From contig NZ_JOGO01000029.1 of the NCBI RefSeq assembly GCF_000719475.1, forward strand, positions 9,138-73,137: a stretch of DNA of 64,000 nt, in the 5' to 3' direction. Numbering within the stretch: the first letter of the stretch is position 1; each line of letters opens with the position of its first letter. Made by a program: the position numbers and the translations under genes. Source of the DNA: Streptomyces sp. NRRL F-5630 (GTDB taxonomy: Bacteria > Actinomycetota > Actinomycetes > Streptomycetales > Streptomycetaceae). Below, piece after piece: positions 9,170 through 18,816 of the stretch. The notes beneath the pieces were generated by a model. That model was not told where the DNA came from. It worked only from the letters and a program-made list of their open reading frames with translations, and did not search any database.

Positions 9170-9203
9170 GGAGGCCCCGTCACCGCGAGGTGACGGGGCC
9201 TCC
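9170..9203 (+). terminator. Perfect 15-bp hairpin ending operon 1
   Basis: Arms 9170-9184 and 9189-9203 are perfectly complementary around the tetraloop GCGA, beginning 21 bases after the last stop codon. It separates the two transporter operons. Confidence 0.85.
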
Positions 9204-9332
9204 GCCGTACCCGGCCCCCCTCCGGCCGCGCCCTCTCCTGTGACTCACCCGGCTCAGCTCGTCGTGCGCGCTTGTACCTTATGCGATGGTATGAGGCACT
9301 AAGTGCGATATGACGCTCACGAGGAGGCACCG

Positions 9333-10973
9333 ATGCGAGGAGCCACGCACGCGAAATGGGCCGCGGGGGCGGCGGTCGTCGCGCTGGCCGCGACGGCCTG
9401 CGGCGGCGGTGGCGGTGGCGGTGGTGGCGGGGGCGGCGGTGGTGGCGGTGGCATCGTGCGCGCCTCGTGGGGCGATCCGCAGAACCCCCTGGAGCCGGCG
9501 AACACCAACGAGGTGCAGGGCGGCAAGGTCCTCGACCTGGTCTTCCGGGGTCTCAAGCGGTACAACCCCAAGACCGGCAAGGCCGAGGACATGCTGGCCG
9601 AGAAGATCGATACCAAGGACTCCCAGAACTTCGACATCACCGTCAAGAGCGGCTGGACGTTCTCGAACGGCGAGAAGGTCACCGCCAAGTCCTTCGTGGA
9701 CGCCTGGAACTACGGCGCGAACCTGAAGAACAACCAGAAGAACGCGTACTTCTTCGGCCAGATCGACGGATACGACAAGGTGCACCCCTCGTCCGGGCAG
9801 GCCAGCGCCCAGACGCTCTCCGGGCTCAAGGTCACCGGGGCACGCACCTTCACCGTGCGGCTCAACCAGAAGTTCTCGACCTGGCCCGAGACCCTCGGCT
9901 ACGCGGCCTTCGCCCCGCTGCCCCGGTCCTTCTTCGACAACCACGCCCAGTGGCTCAAGAAGCCCGTCGGCAACGGCCCCTACACCATCGAGTCGTACAA
10001 GCGCGGCTCGCAGATGCAGCTCCGCAAGTGGGACGGCTACCCCGGCAGCGACAAGGCGCAGAACAACGGCGTCGACCTCAAGGTCTACACCGACGTCAAC
10101 ACCGCCTACACGGACCTGACCGCGGGGAACCTCGACCTCGCCGACGACATCCCGGCCAACCAGCTCCGGAACGTCAAGAACGACCTCGGCAACCGGTACA
10201 TCAACCAGCCGGCCGGGATCATCCAGACCCTCGCCTTCCCCTTCTACGACGAGGCGTGGGACGGACCCAAGAGCGCGGACCTGCGCAAGGGCCTGTCGAT
10301 GGCGATCAACCGCAAGCAGATCACCGAGACGATCTTCCAGAAGACCCGCACCCCCGCCACCGACTGGACCTCACCCGTGCTCGGCACGGACGGCGGGTAC
10401 AAGCCGGGGCTGTGCGGCGCGGCCTGCGACTACAACCCGGCCGAGGCGAAGAAGCTCATCGAGGGCGCGGGCGGCATCCCGAACGGCCAGGTCAGGATCG
10501 GCTACAACGCCGACACCGGCTCCCACAAGGAGTGGGTCGACGCCGTCTGCAACAACATCAACAATGCCCTGGGCAACGACAAGGCGTGCGTGGGCGACCC
10601 GACCGGCACCTTCGCGGACTTCCGCAACAAGATCGGCCAGCACAAGATGCCAGGGCCCTTCCGCGCCGGCTGGCAGATGGACTACCCGCTCATCCAGAAC
10701 TTCCTCCAGCCGCTGTACTACACCGACGCCTCCTCCAACGACGGCAAGTACAGCTCGAAGAAGTTCGACAGCCTCGTCAACAAGGCGAACGCCCAGACGG
10801 ACACCAAGAAGGCCGTGACGACCTTCCAGGACGCCGAGAAGGTCGTGCGCGACGACATGGCCGCGATCCCGCTCTGGTACCAGAACGGCAACGCCGGCTA
10901 CTCCGACCGCCTCTCGCACGTGGCCCTGAACCCCTTCAGCGTCCCGGTCTACAACGAGATCAAGGTCAGCTGA
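9333..10973 (+). CDS. Oligopeptide ABC transporter substrate-binding lipoprotein, operon 2
   Basis: 546 residues. Paralogue of the 3272-4900 product, sharing the N-terminus MRGATHAKW, the ATAC lipobox and many SBP family 5 stretches such as GNGPYTIESYKRG. Directly after the lipidated Cys come 17 consecutive glycines (codons 9402-9452), a flexible tether between the membrane anchor and the folded domain. ATG 9333 is chosen for its GAGGAGG at 9321-9327; the frame stays open to 9303 without a better site. The upstream 60 bases contain the AT-richer TACCTTATGCGATGGTATG, a likely promoter region. Confidence 0.92.
   Translation: MRGATHAKWAAGAAVVALAATACGGGGGGGGGGGGGGGGGIVRASWGDPQNPLEPANTNEVQGGKVLDLVFRGLKRYNPKTGKAEDMLAEKIDTKDSQNFDITVKSGWTFSNGEKVTAKSFVDAWNYGANLKNNQKNAYFFGQIDGYDKVHPSSGQASAQTLSGLKVTGARTFTVRLNQKFSTWPETLGYAAFAPLPRSFFDNHAQWLKKPVGNGPYTIESYKRGSQMQLRKWDGYPGSDKAQNNGVDLKVYTDVNTAYTDLTAGNLDLADDIPANQLRNVKNDLGNRYINQPAGIIQTLAFPFYDEAWDGPKSADLRKGLSMAINRKQITETIFQKTRTPATDWTSPVLGTDGGYKPGLCGAACDYNPAEAKKLIEGAGGIPNGQVRIGYNADTGSHKEWVDAVCNNINNALGNDKACVGDPTGTFADFRNKIGQHKMPGPFRAGWQMDYPLIQNFLQPLYYTDASSNDGKYSSKKFDSLVNKANAQTDTKKAVTTFQDAEKVVRDDMAAIPLWYQNGNAGYSDRLSHVALNPFSVPVYNEIKVS
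9402..9452 (+). repeat. GGN triplet run encoding 17 glycines
   Basis: Seventeen uninterrupted GGC/GGT/GGG codons follow the lipobox Cys codon TGC at 9399-9401. The mixed third bases mean it is not a pure microsatellite at the DNA level. Such runs can still change length by slippage in whole-codon steps without breaking the gene. Confidence 0.9.
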
Positions 10974-11230
10974 CGGCCGGAGGGCCCCGGCCGTCGAAGG
11001 GTGTCCCGCCGGCCCGGCGCACTCCCCGTGCGCCGGGCGTCGGCGTTCACCCGTACGGGCCGCGCGGCCCCCGTGCCGCCGCGGCCGTACGCCGCCCTCC
11101 CGGCCCCCGGCCCGCGGCCGTACGCCCTCCCGGCCCGCCCCGCCGCCCGTACGCCCCCGGGCCCCGTGGCCGCCGCCCCTCCTCCCGCCCCCACCCGCCA
11201 GGGCCCGCGCCCCCAATCCCGGAGCTGTCC
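10974..11230. other. Intercistronic spacer with repeated CGTACG motifs
   Basis: 257 bases between the operon 2 binding protein and its permease. It is almost entirely G/C and holds four copies of CCGTACG in an irregular array (near 11051, 11086, 11119 and 11148), with GGCCC/CCCGGCCC strings. No gene is supportable. It takes the place of the hairpin spacer in operon 1 and may have the same attenuating or message-stabilising role. Confidence 0.5.
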
Positions 11231-12154
11231 ATGGGACGTTATGTGATCCGGCGTCTGCTCCAGATGATCCCGGTCTTCATCGGCGCCACGCTGCTGATCT
11301 TCCTGATGGTGAACGTGATGGGCGACCCCATCGCGGGCCTGTGCGGTGACCGCCAGTGCGACCCGGCCACCGCCAGCCAGCTCCGTCACGACCTCGGCCT
11401 CGACAAGCCCGTGTGGCAGCAGTACCTCACCTACATGGGCAACCTCTTCACCGGGGACTTCGGCACCGCCTTCAACGGCGAGTCCGTCCTCGCCCTGATG
11501 GGGGACGCCTTCCCGGTCACGATCCGGCTCACGATCATCGCGATCATCTTCGAGATCGTCATCGGCATCAGCCTCGGCGTCCTCACCGGACTGCGCCGCG
11601 GCAGGCCCGACGACACGGGCGTCCTCATCCTCACGCTCGTCGTGATCTCGGTGCCGACCTTCGTCACCGGCCTGCTGCTCCAGCTGCTCCTCGGCGTGAA
11701 GTGGGGCTGGATCCGACCGGCCGTGTCCGCCGAGGCCCCCTTCGGCGAACTGATCCTGCCCGGACTCGTGCTCGCCTCGGTCTCGCTCGCCTACGTCACC
11801 CGGCTGACGCGTACCTCGATCGCCGAGAACCGCCGCTCCGACTACGTCCGCACCGCCGTCGCCAAGGGGCTGCCGCGCCACCGCGTCATCGTGCGGCACC
11901 TGCTGCGCAACTCGCTCATCCCCGTCGTCACCTTCATCGGCACCGACATCGGCGCCCTCATGGGCGGCGCGATCGTCACCGAACGCATCTTCAACATCCA
12001 CGGCGTCGGCTACCAGCTCTACCAGGGCATCCTGCGGCAGAACACGCAGACGGTGGTCGGCTTCGTGACCGTCCTCGTCCTCGTCTTCCTGATCGCCAAC
12101 CTCCTCGTCGACCTTCTCTACGCCGTTCTCGACCCGAGGATTCGCTATGCGTGA
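11231..12154 (+). CDS. Peptide ABC transporter permease (DppB/OppB type), operon 2
   Basis: 307 residues. Close paralogue of the 5047-5976 permease, with the same opening MGRYVIRRLLQMIPVFIG, six predicted membrane helices and EAA loop DYVRTAVAKGLPRHRVIVRH. It differs in a Cys-containing periplasmic loop (LCGDRQCDP near residues 38-46), absent from the operon 1 protein. ATG 11231 is the natural start although only a weak GGAG precedes it. It overlaps the next gene by 8 bases. Confidence 0.95.
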   Translation: MGRYVIRRLLQMIPVFIGATLLIFLMVNVMGDPIAGLCGDRQCDPATASQLRHDLGLDKPVWQQYLTYMGNLFTGDFGTAFNGESVLALMGDAFPVTIRLTIIAIIFEIVIGISLGVLTGLRRGRPDDTGVLILTLVVISVPTFVTGLLLQLLLGVKWGWIRPAVSAEAPFGELILPGLVLASVSLAYVTRLTRTSIAENRRSDYVRTAVAKGLPRHRVIVRHLLRNSLIPVVTFIGTDIGALMGGAIVTERIFNIHGVGYQLYQGILRQNTQTVVGFVTVLVLVFLIANLLVDLLYAVLDPRIRYA

Positions 12155-13160
12155 GCCCGAGCCCACTCCGGAGTCCGAGCCGGAGCCGGAGAACCACCTC
12201 CCGCCCGCCGACGAGGCGGTCGGCGCCGTCGGCCAGGGCGGCGCGACGGCCCTCGCGACCGGTGAGGGCGGCAGCCTGGTCGGCGAGGAACCCGAGGGCG
12301 GCGACCCGCGCGAGAAACCCCGCAGCCTCTGGTCCGACGCCTGGCGCGACCTGCGGCGCAACCCGGTCTTCATCATCTCCGCGCTGATCATCCTCTTCCT
12401 GATCGTGATCTCGATCTGGCCGTCCCTCATCGCCTCGGGCAACCCGCTCACGTGCGATCTCTCGGACGCCCAGAAGGGCGCCCGCGCCGGACACCCCTTC
12501 GGCTTCACCAACCAGGGCTGCGACGTCTACACCCGCACCGTCTACGGCGCCCGCGCCTCGGTGACCGTCGGCGTCTGCGCGACCCTCGGCGTCGCGATCC
12601 TCGGCTCGATCCTCGGCGGGCTCGCGGGCTTCTTCGGCGGCTTCTGGGACTCGATCCTCTCCCGCCTCACCGACATCTTCTTCGCGATCCCCGTCGTCCT
12701 CGGCGGCCTCGTCCTGCTCTCCGTCGTCACCTCGAACACGGTCTGGCCCGTCGTCGGCTTCATCGTGCTCCTCGGCTGGCCGCAGATCGCCCGCATCGCC
12801 CGCGGCTCCGTCATCACGACGAAGCAGAACGACTACGTGGAGGCCGCGCGCGCCCTCGGCGCCTCCAACACCCGGATGCTGCTCCGCCACATCGCGCCGA
12901 ACGCCGTGGCGCCCGTCATCGTCGTCGCGACGATCGCGCTCGGCACGTACGTGGCGCTCGAAGCCACCCTGTCCTTCCTCGGCGTCGGGCTCCGGCCCCC
13001 CACGGTCTCCTGGGGCATCGACATCTCGGACGCCTCGGGGAACGTGCGCAATGCCCCGCACATGCTCCTGTGGCCCTCCGGGGCCCTGGCGATCACCGTG
13101 CTCGCCTTCATCATGCTCGGCGACGCGGTGCGCGACGCCCTCGACCCCAAGCTGCGCTGA
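12147..13160 (+). CDS. Peptide ABC transporter permease (DppC/OppC type), operon 2
   Basis: 337 residues. Second channel subunit of operon 2. The cytoplasmic N-terminus is unusually acidic and repetitive, beginning MREPEPTPESEPEPE, and leads to the family motif RSLWSDAWRDLRRNP near residue 57. Six membrane segments and EAA loop DYVEAARALGASNTRMLLRH follow. The 8-base overlap with the upstream gene has the same junction sequence as operon 1, showing that the two sets come from one ancestral operon. Confidence 0.95.
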   Translation: MREPEPTPESEPEPENHLPPADEAVGAVGQGGATALATGEGGSLVGEEPEGGDPREKPRSLWSDAWRDLRRNPVFIISALIILFLIVISIWPSLIASGNPLTCDLSDAQKGARAGHPFGFTNQGCDVYTRTVYGARASVTVGVCATLGVAILGSILGGLAGFFGGFWDSILSRLTDIFFAIPVVLGGLVLLSVVTSNTVWPVVGFIVLLGWPQIARIARGSVITTKQNDYVEAARALGASNTRMLLRHIAPNAVAPVIVVATIALGTYVALEATLSFLGVGLRPPTVSWGIDISDASGNVRNAPHMLLWPSGALAITVLAFIMLGDAVRDALDPKLR

Positions 13161-13170
13161 GGAGCCCGCC

Positions 13171-14151
13171 ATGCTGCTGGAAGTGCGAGACCTGCACGTC
13201 GAGTTCGCGACCAGGGACGGCGTCGTCAAGGCCGTCAACGGGGTCAGCTACGACGTCGACGCGGGCGAGACCCTCGCCGTGCTCGGCGAATCGGGCTCGG
13301 GGAAGTCCGTCACCGCCCAGGCGATCATGGGCATCCTCGACACACCGCCGGGCCGCATCCCCTCCGGCGAGATCCTCTTCGAGGGCCAGGACCTGCTGAG
13401 GATGAAGGAGGACCGCAGGCGCAGGGTGCGCGGCGCCGAGATCGCGATGATCTTCCAGGACGCGCTCTCCTCGCTCAACCCCGTCCTCACCGTCGGCCAG
13501 CAACTCGGCGAGATGTTCACCGTCCACCAGGGCCTGTCCCGGAAGGACGCCCGCGCCAAGGCCGTCGAGCTCATGGAACGCGTCCGCATCCCCGCCGCCA
13601 AGGAACGCGTGCGCCAGTACCCGCACCAGTTCTCCGGCGGGATGCGCCAGCGCATCATGATCGCGATGGCGCTCGCCCTCGAACCCAAGCTGATCATCGC
13701 GGACGAGCCCACCACGGCCCTCGACGTGACGGTGCAGGCCCAGGTCATGGACCTGCTCGCGGAACTCCAGCGCGAGTACCACATGGGCCTGATCCTCATC
13801 ACCCACGACCTCGGCGTCGTCGCCGACGTCGCGGACAAGATCGCCGTCATGTACGCGGGCCGCATCGTCGAGACCGCGCCCGTCCACGAGATCTACCGGG
13901 CTCCCGCGCACCCCTACACCGAAGGGCTGCTCCAGTCGATCCCGCGCCTCGACCGGAAGGGCCGCGAGCTGTACGCGATCAAGGGGCTGCCGCCCAACCT
14001 CCTGCACATCCCGGACGGCTGCTCGTTCAACCCCCGCTGCCCGCGCGCCCGCGAACGCTGCCTGCACGACGACCCGCCGCTCTACGAGGTCTCGCCGACC
14101 AGGGCCAGCGCCTGCCACTACTGGAAGGAGACCCTCGATGCATCGCGATGA
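13171..14151 (+). CDS. Peptide ABC transporter ATPase (DppD/OppD type), operon 2
   Basis: 326 residues. It begins directly with the ATPase domain ([12 protein letters not shown]) and lacks the roughly 25-residue leader of its operon 1 paralogue. Walker A GESGSGKS, signature FSGGMRQR, Walker B LIIADEPT and the Cys-rich oligopeptide C-terminal extension (CSFNPRC) are all present. ATG 13171 follows the permease stop by 10 bases with GAGGAG upstream. It overlaps the next gene by 14 bases. Confidence 0.94.
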   Translation: MLLEVRDLHVEFATRDGVVKAVNGVSYDVDAGETLAVLGESGSGKSVTAQAIMGILDTPPGRIPSGEILFEGQDLLRMKEDRRRRVRGAEIAMIFQDALSSLNPVLTVGQQLGEMFTVHQGLSRKDARAKAVELMERVRIPAAKERVRQYPHQFSGGMRQRIMIAMALALEPKLIIADEPTTALDVTVQAQVMDLLAELQREYHMGLILITHDLGVVADVADKIAVMYAGRIVETAPVHEIYRAPAHPYTEGLLQSIPRLDRKGRELYAIKGLPPNLLHIPDGCSFNPRCPRARERCLHDDPPLYEVSPTRASACHYWKETLDASR

Positions 14152-15265
14152 GCACGGCAGCCGCCGGGAGGCCAGGCGCGAGGGGCGCGAGGCCGAACGG
14201 CTCATGTCCGCGGCGCACCGGAAGAACGCCTACGCGGCCGGTGAGGCGATCCTCGAAGTACGCGGCCTCGCCAAGCACTTCCCGCTCACCCAGGGTGTCG
14301 TCCTCAAGCGCCAGGTCGGCGCCGTCAAGGCCGTCGACGGCGTCGACTTCGACCTGCGGGGCGGCGAGACCCTCGGCATCGTCGGCGAGTCCGGCTGCGG
14401 CAAGTCGACCGTCGCCAAGATGCTCGTCCACCTGGAGGAGCCCACGAGCGGCACGATCCGCTACAAGGGCGAGGACATCAGCAAGCTGTCGGGCCGGGCG
14501 CTCAAAGCCGTGCGCCGCAACATCCAGATGGTCTTCCAGGACCCGTACACCTCGCTCAACCCCCGGATGACCGTCGGCGACATCATCGGCGAGCCCTACG
14601 ACATCCACCCCGAGGTCGCGCCCAAGGGGGACCGGCGCAAGCGCGTGCGGGAACTGCTCGACGTCGTCGGGCTCAACCCCGAGTACATCAACCGCTACCC
14701 GCACCAGTTCTCCGGCGGCCAGCGCCAGCGCATCGGCATCGCCCGCGGCCTCGCGCTGCGCCCCGAGATCATCGTCGCCGACGAGCCGGTCTCGGCCCTC
14801 GACGTCTCGGTGCAGGCGCAGGTCATCAACCTGATGGAGCGCCTCCAGCAGGAGTTCGACCTCTCCTACGTCTTCATCGCGCACGACCTCTCGATCGTCC
14901 GGCACATCTCCGACCGCGTCGCCGTCATGTACCTCGGCCGCGTCGTCGAGACGGGCACCGACGAGCAGATCTACGAGCACCCCACGCACCCCTACACGCA
15001 GGCGCTCCTCTCCGCCGTCCCCGTCCCCGACCCCACGCACCGCGAGCACCGCGAGCGGATCATCCTCACCGGGGACGTGCCCTCGCCCGCCGACCCGCCG
15101 AGCGGCTGCCACTTCAGGACGCGGTGCTTCAAGGCGCAGGAGAAGTGCGCGGTGGAGGACCCGGTGCTCGCGGTCCCCGAGTGGTTCAGGGGACGCGGCA
15201 TCCTGGCGGAACACCCCTCCGCCTGCCACTTCGCGGAGGAGAAGCGGATCGTGCCCACCGAGTGA
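14138..15265 (+). CDS. Peptide ABC transporter ATPase (DppF/OppF type), operon 2
   Basis: 375 residues. Partner ATPase with Walker A GESGCGKS, signature [24 protein letters not shown] and C-terminal CHFRTRC. The first 25 residues are highly charged (Arg/Glu rich). ATG 14138 has AAGGAG 7 bases upstream; ATG 14204 would give a shorter start at MSAAHRKN. Last gene of operon 2, followed by a strong terminator at 15369. Confidence 0.93.
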   Translation: MHRDEHGSRREARREGREAERLMSAAHRKNAYAAGEAILEVRGLAKHFPLTQGVVLKRQVGAVKAVDGVDFDLRGGETLGIVGESGCGKSTVAKMLVHLEEPTSGTIRYKGEDISKLSGRALKAVRRNIQMVFQDPYTSLNPRMTVGDIIGEPYDIHPEVAPKGDRRKRVRELLDVVGLNPEYINRYPHQFSGGQRQRIGIARGLALRPEIIVADEPVSALDVSVQAQVINLMERLQQEFDLSYVFIAHDLSIVRHISDRVAVMYLGRVVETGTDEQIYEHPTHPYTQALLSAVPVPDPTHREHRERIILTGDVPSPADPPSGCHFRTRCFKAQEKCAVEDPVLAVPEWFRGRGILAEHPSACHFAEEKRIVPTE

Positions 15266-15368
15266 ACGGGTACGGCAGGGGCTTAACACGCAGGCAACCC
15301 GGCGGACGTCGTTCCGATATACGGACGGGGGAAGCTTCTTCCTGTACGGCCGTGCGGGTGCCGTTTGG

Positions 15369-15406
15369 ACCGGCCGGGGCGGCTCTTGCCGCCCCGGCCG
15401 GTTTTT
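15369..15406 (+). terminator. Intrinsic terminator with T-run after operon 2
   Basis: Arms 15369-15382 and 15389-15402 form a perfect 14-bp stem with loop CTCTTG. The second arm ends in T and is followed by TTTT at 15403-15406. This is the most classical rho-independent terminator in the window. Confidence 0.92.
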
Positions 15407-15523
15407 GCTCGGTCCCCGGGGCTCCGCTCCTGCCTCGCCGCAGGGCTCCGACCGGGGGGCGAGGTGCGGGTGGGACGTCTGGTGGCCGATGCCGCCCCGC
15501 GCCTGTGTGGCACCTTTGGGCGC

Positions 15524-16471
15524 ATGGGGCGTGTTTCGGGTGGACGTGCGCGGTGGGCCGGGGTCTTCGCCTGCGCGCTGCTCGCGCTGGGCAGTCTGGT
15601 GTGGGCCGTGCGGGACCTCTCCGTCGCCCACTGGCATCCCGGCAGGGTCTGGTGGCTGTGGGCCGGTTCGCCGTCCGCCTGGGGCGGGGGCTCCGTGCAG
15701 GTCACCTCGCTCGGGGACGCCGTGCTGCTCGTGCTCGGCGTGTGGGGCGCCGTACGGGGCGTCAGAGCCCCCCGCACCGCCGCCCCGGCGCTCGCCGCCG
15801 TCGGCGCCTGCGCGCTCGTCGTGCGGCTGCCGCCCTCCTGGCTGCTCGCGCAGCCCTGGACGGGGCCGTGGGCGGGGGAGGGGCCGCGGGGACTCGCGCG
15901 GGTCACCGATCTCGCGGGGCTGCTGCTCGGGGTGCTCCTGCTCGGCTGCGCCTTCGCCGTGCGGCGCCCGCGCGGGGACAGGCCGCCCACGGCCCGTACC
16001 GCCGCCGTGGTCCTGCTGCTGTCCGCCGGGCTCCTCGCCGTCTGGGAGGCCGTGCGCGCCGGGGACTACGGGGCCGCCGCCTACCGGGGCGCCCTGCTCG
16101 GCAACCGCAGCACGACCCTCACGCTCCTCGCGACCCCCCAGCCCTGGTGGGCCGCCGCGCTCGTGCTGCTCGCCCTCGCCGCCGGGATCGCCTGCGCGGC
16201 CCGCGCGCGGTCCGGGCGCGCGCTCGGCACCGCCGCCGGGGCGATGCTCCTGGCCTGGGGGCTCGTCAGGCTCTCCGTGGCCCTGCGCCAGGAGCGCTTC
16301 GACGGGGCGCTGAGCGGCACACCGCGCGTGCAGCTCTCGCTCGCCAGCACCCTCGCCTACGTCCTCGCCGGGCTCGCCGTGCTCGCGCTGCTGCGCACGC
16401 CCGCGCGCAGCGGGGCCGCCGCCGAGGAGCCGGCGGCGACGGCCCCCGTGCCCGTCAGTCGCGCGCGCTGA
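15524..16471 (+). CDS. Integral membrane protein, unknown function
   Basis: 315 residues from ATG 15524. About seven to eight hydrophobic helices alternate with short Arg-rich loops, for example AGVFACALLALGSLVWAV and AVLLVLGVWGAVRGV near the N-terminus. No catalytic or transporter motif was recognised. The frame is open further upstream into the terminator, but those codons cannot belong to a gene that starts after it. A GTG start near 15470 is possible. Its last 17 bases overlap the 3' end of the convergent peptidase gene. Confidence 0.75.
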   Translation: MGRVSGGRARWAGVFACALLALGSLVWAVRDLSVAHWHPGRVWWLWAGSPSAWGGGSVQVTSLGDAVLLVLGVWGAVRGVRAPRTAAPALAAVGACALVVRLPPSWLLAQPWTGPWAGEGPRGLARVTDLAGLLLGVLLLGCAFAVRRPRGDRPPTARTAAVVLLLSAGLLAVWEAVRAGDYGAAAYRGALLGNRSTTLTLLATPQPWWAAALVLLALAAGIACAARARSGRALGTAAGAMLLAWGLVRLSVALRQERFDGALSGTPRVQLSLASTLAYVLAGLAVLALLRTPARSGAAAEEPAATAPVPVSRAR

Positions 16472-18593
16472 GCCCCAGTGAGCGGCGCAGGAAGTCGACC
16501 TGGAAGAGCAGCAGGTTCTCCGCGACCTCCTCCTGCGGCGTCATGTGCGTCACGCCGCTCAGCGGGAGGAACTCGTGCGGGCGGCCCGCGGCGAGGAGCG
16601 CCGAGGACAGGCGCAGCCCGTGCGCGACGACGACGTTGTCGTCCACGAGGCCGTGGACGAGCAGGAGCGGGCGGTGCGGCTCGCGCGCCTCGGAGAGGCC
16701 CTCGTCGGTGACGAGTGAGTTGTGCGCGTACGCCTCCGGCTCCGCCGCGGGGTCGCCGAGGTAGCGCTCCTGGTAGTGCGTGTCGTAGAGCCGCAGGTCC
16801 GTCACGGGGGCCCCGGAGACGGCCGCGTGGAAGACGTCGGGGCGGCGCAGCACCGCCATCGCGGCGAGGTAGCCGCCGAAGGACCAGCCCCGGATCGCGA
16901 CGCGCGTGAGGTCGAGCGGGAAGCGGTCCGCGAGACCGTGGAGCGCCTCGACCTGGTCCTCCAGGCTCAGCGTCAGACGGCGGTTCACCGACTTCTCCCA
17001 CGCGGGCGAGGGGCCCGGCGTGCCGCGCCCGTCGGCGACGACGACGGCGAAGCCCTGCTCCGCGAACCACTGCGAGGTCAGGTGCGGGTTGCGGGCGGCC
17101 ACGACGCGCTGGCCGTGCGGGCCCCCGTACGGGTCCATGAGGACGGGGAGCGGCCCCTCCTCCTCGCGGTACCAGGACGGCAGCAGCACCGCGCACGGGA
17201 TCTCCCGCGCGCCCCCCGTCGTGAGCACCGGGCGCGGCGTCAGCCCCGGCGTCTCGGCGTACGAGGCGAGCCGCGCGATCTCCTCGCCGTCCCGCAGCAC
17301 GCGGTACGCCGTCCCCCAGGTGTCCGTGGTCGCGCTCGTGAGGACCGTCAGCGGGCCGCCGCGCACGGCCGAGTGGACCCCCGGGCCCTCGCTGACCCGC
17401 TGGACGCCGAGCGCGCTCACGCGGTGCACGTGGATCTCGCCGGTCTCGCGCTCCGCCGCCTCCGCGCCGGCCGACGCCGAGACCAGCACGTCGTCGGCGC
17501 CCACGTCGAGCACCGAGCGGATCTGGAGCGTCCCGCCGGTCAGGAGCCGGTCGCCGACCGCGAGGACCCGCGCCCCGCCCTCGTCCGCGATCCGTACGAG
17601 CTTGCCGTCCGGCGTCCAGGCGGGGGAACCCTCGCGCAGCTCCACCCAGTCGGGGTCCTCGTCCGCGTGCACCATCCGCGTCGCGCCGCTCTCCTCGTCC
17701 ACACCGAGGTAGAGGACCGCGCGCTGGTCCCTGGACTGCACGAGCAGCAGCGGCGCCCCGGCGGCCGACCAGTGCACGCGCGCGAGGTACGGGTAGCGCG
17801 CGCGGTCCCACACGACCTCGGTGCGGCCCCCTTCGAGGTCGTGGAGGAAGAGCCGCACGTCCGCGTTGGGCGTGCCGGCCCGGGGGTAGGCGACCGAGGC
17901 CGGCTCGCGGTCCGGGTGCGCCGGGTCGGCGATCCACCAGCGCCGCACGGGGGACTCGTCGACGCGCGCGACGAGGAGCCGCGCGCTGTCGGGCGACCAC
18001 CAGAAGCCGCGCGTCCTGCCCATCTCCTCGGCCGCGACGAACTCCGCGAGCCCGTAGGTGACCTGGGCCTCCTCGGGGGCCGCGAGAGCCCGGTCCCCGC
18101 TGCCGTCCGCGTCCACGAGCCGCAGGGCGCCCTCGGACACGTAGGCGATCCGCGAGCCGTCGGGCGAGGGGCGAGGGTCGATGACCGGTCCGGGCACGGC
18201 GAGCGCGCGGCTCGCCCCGGAGCGCAGATCCGTCGTCCACAGGCGTCCCGACAGCGCGTACACCGCCGTCGTGAGGGCCGCGTCGCCCGCGTACCCGACG
18301 ATCCCCGTCGCGCTCTCCCTGGCCCGCTCACGCCGGGCGCGCTCCCGCGCCGAGAGCCGTTCGCCGCCCGCGCCGAGCAGCGCGGCCGGATCGGCGAGCA
18401 GCCGCTCCGCGCTCTTGCCGTCCTCGGTCACGTCCAGAACCCAGAGCATCTGCGACCGATCAGTCCCTGACCTGGAACGAAGGAAAACGATCCGTGAGCC
18501 GTCCGGGGCGACGGTGAGGGAGCGTGGCGCTCCGAGGGTGAAGCGCTGACTGCGCGCGTACTGGCGGGGGAAACTCAGGGACTCCGTTGTCAT
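16455..18593 (-). CDS. S9 family prolyl oligopeptidase / DPP-IV-like serine peptidase
   Basis: 712 residues. It should cleave short proline-containing peptides, probably in the cytoplasm because no signal peptide is seen. The N-terminal two thirds are the beta-propeller (repeated SPDGSRI/WSPDSARL-like blades). The C-terminal alpha/beta-hydrolase domain has nucleophile Ser571 in GWSFGG, acid at Asp651/652 in HGLVDDN, and His683 in GVTHMT. Spacing and residues match DPP-IV/acylaminoacyl peptidase relatives. It lies beside two peptide importers, so processing imported peptides is plausible but inferred. The 3' end overlaps the convergent membrane protein gene. Confidence 0.92.
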   Translation of the reverse strand: MTTESLSFPRQYARSQRFTLGAPRSLTVAPDGSRIVFLRSRSGTDRSQMLWVLDVTEDGKSAERLLADPAALLGAGGERLSARERARRERARESATGIVGYAGDAALTTAVYALSGRLWTTDLRSGASRALAVPGPVIDPRPSPDGSRIAYVSEGALRLVDADGSGDRALAAPEEAQVTYGLAEFVAAEEMGRTRGFWWSPDSARLLVARVDESPVRRWWIADPAHPDREPASVAYPRAGTPNADVRLFLHDLEGGRTEVVWDRARYPYLARVHWSAAGAPLLLVQSRDQRAVLYLGVDEESGATRMVHADEDPDWVELREGSPAWTPDGKLVRIADEGGARVLAVGDRLLTGGTLQIRSVLDVGADDVLVSASAGAEAAERETGEIHVHRVSALGVQRVSEGPGVHSAVRGGPLTVLTSATTDTWGTAYRVLRDGEEIARLASYAETPGLTPRPVLTTGGAREIPCAVLLPSWYREEEGPLPVLMDPYGGPHGQRVVAARNPHLTSQWFAEQGFAVVVADGRGTPGPSPAWEKSVNRRLTLSLEDQVEALHGLADRFPLDLTRVAIRGWSFGGYLAAMAVLRRPDVFHAAVSGAPVTDLRLYDTHYQERYLGDPAAEPEAYAHNSLVTDEGLSEAREPHRPLLLVHGLVDDNVVVAHGLRLSSALLAAGRPHEFLPLSGVTHMTPQEEVAENLLLFQVDFLRRSLGLSARD

Positions 18594-18816
18594 GACCCCA
18601 GCCTAGAAGCCCGGTTGGCGGACGGTGCGCCCCTCATGCTCCGGTGCGACGACTCATGCTCAGGCACTCATAGTTATGATCCGTAGCGCAAGGTGGGTGC
18701 AGGTCCGCCGTGCGAAGCGGGTGCCCGGGGACAGCGCTGTTCCCGTGCGTTCGCACTCCCGGCGCCGACCGCCGGGAGACTTCTCCGCAGTTCGCGAGCA
18801 TGGGAGGTGAGCCGCC
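18594..18816. other. Divergent intergenic region
   Basis: 223 bases between the leftward peptidase gene and the rightward small membrane protein. A TATGAT hexamer at 18675-18680 resembles a -10 element on the + strand, without a clear -35. Nothing else was recognised. Confidence 0.35.

Noticed and set aside
9356-11230. Continuous frame running from the operon 2 binding protein into the DppB-type permease
   Set aside because: The part before 11231 is out of frame with the lipoprotein and lacks its lipobox or SBP motifs; permease homology begins exactly at ATG 11231.
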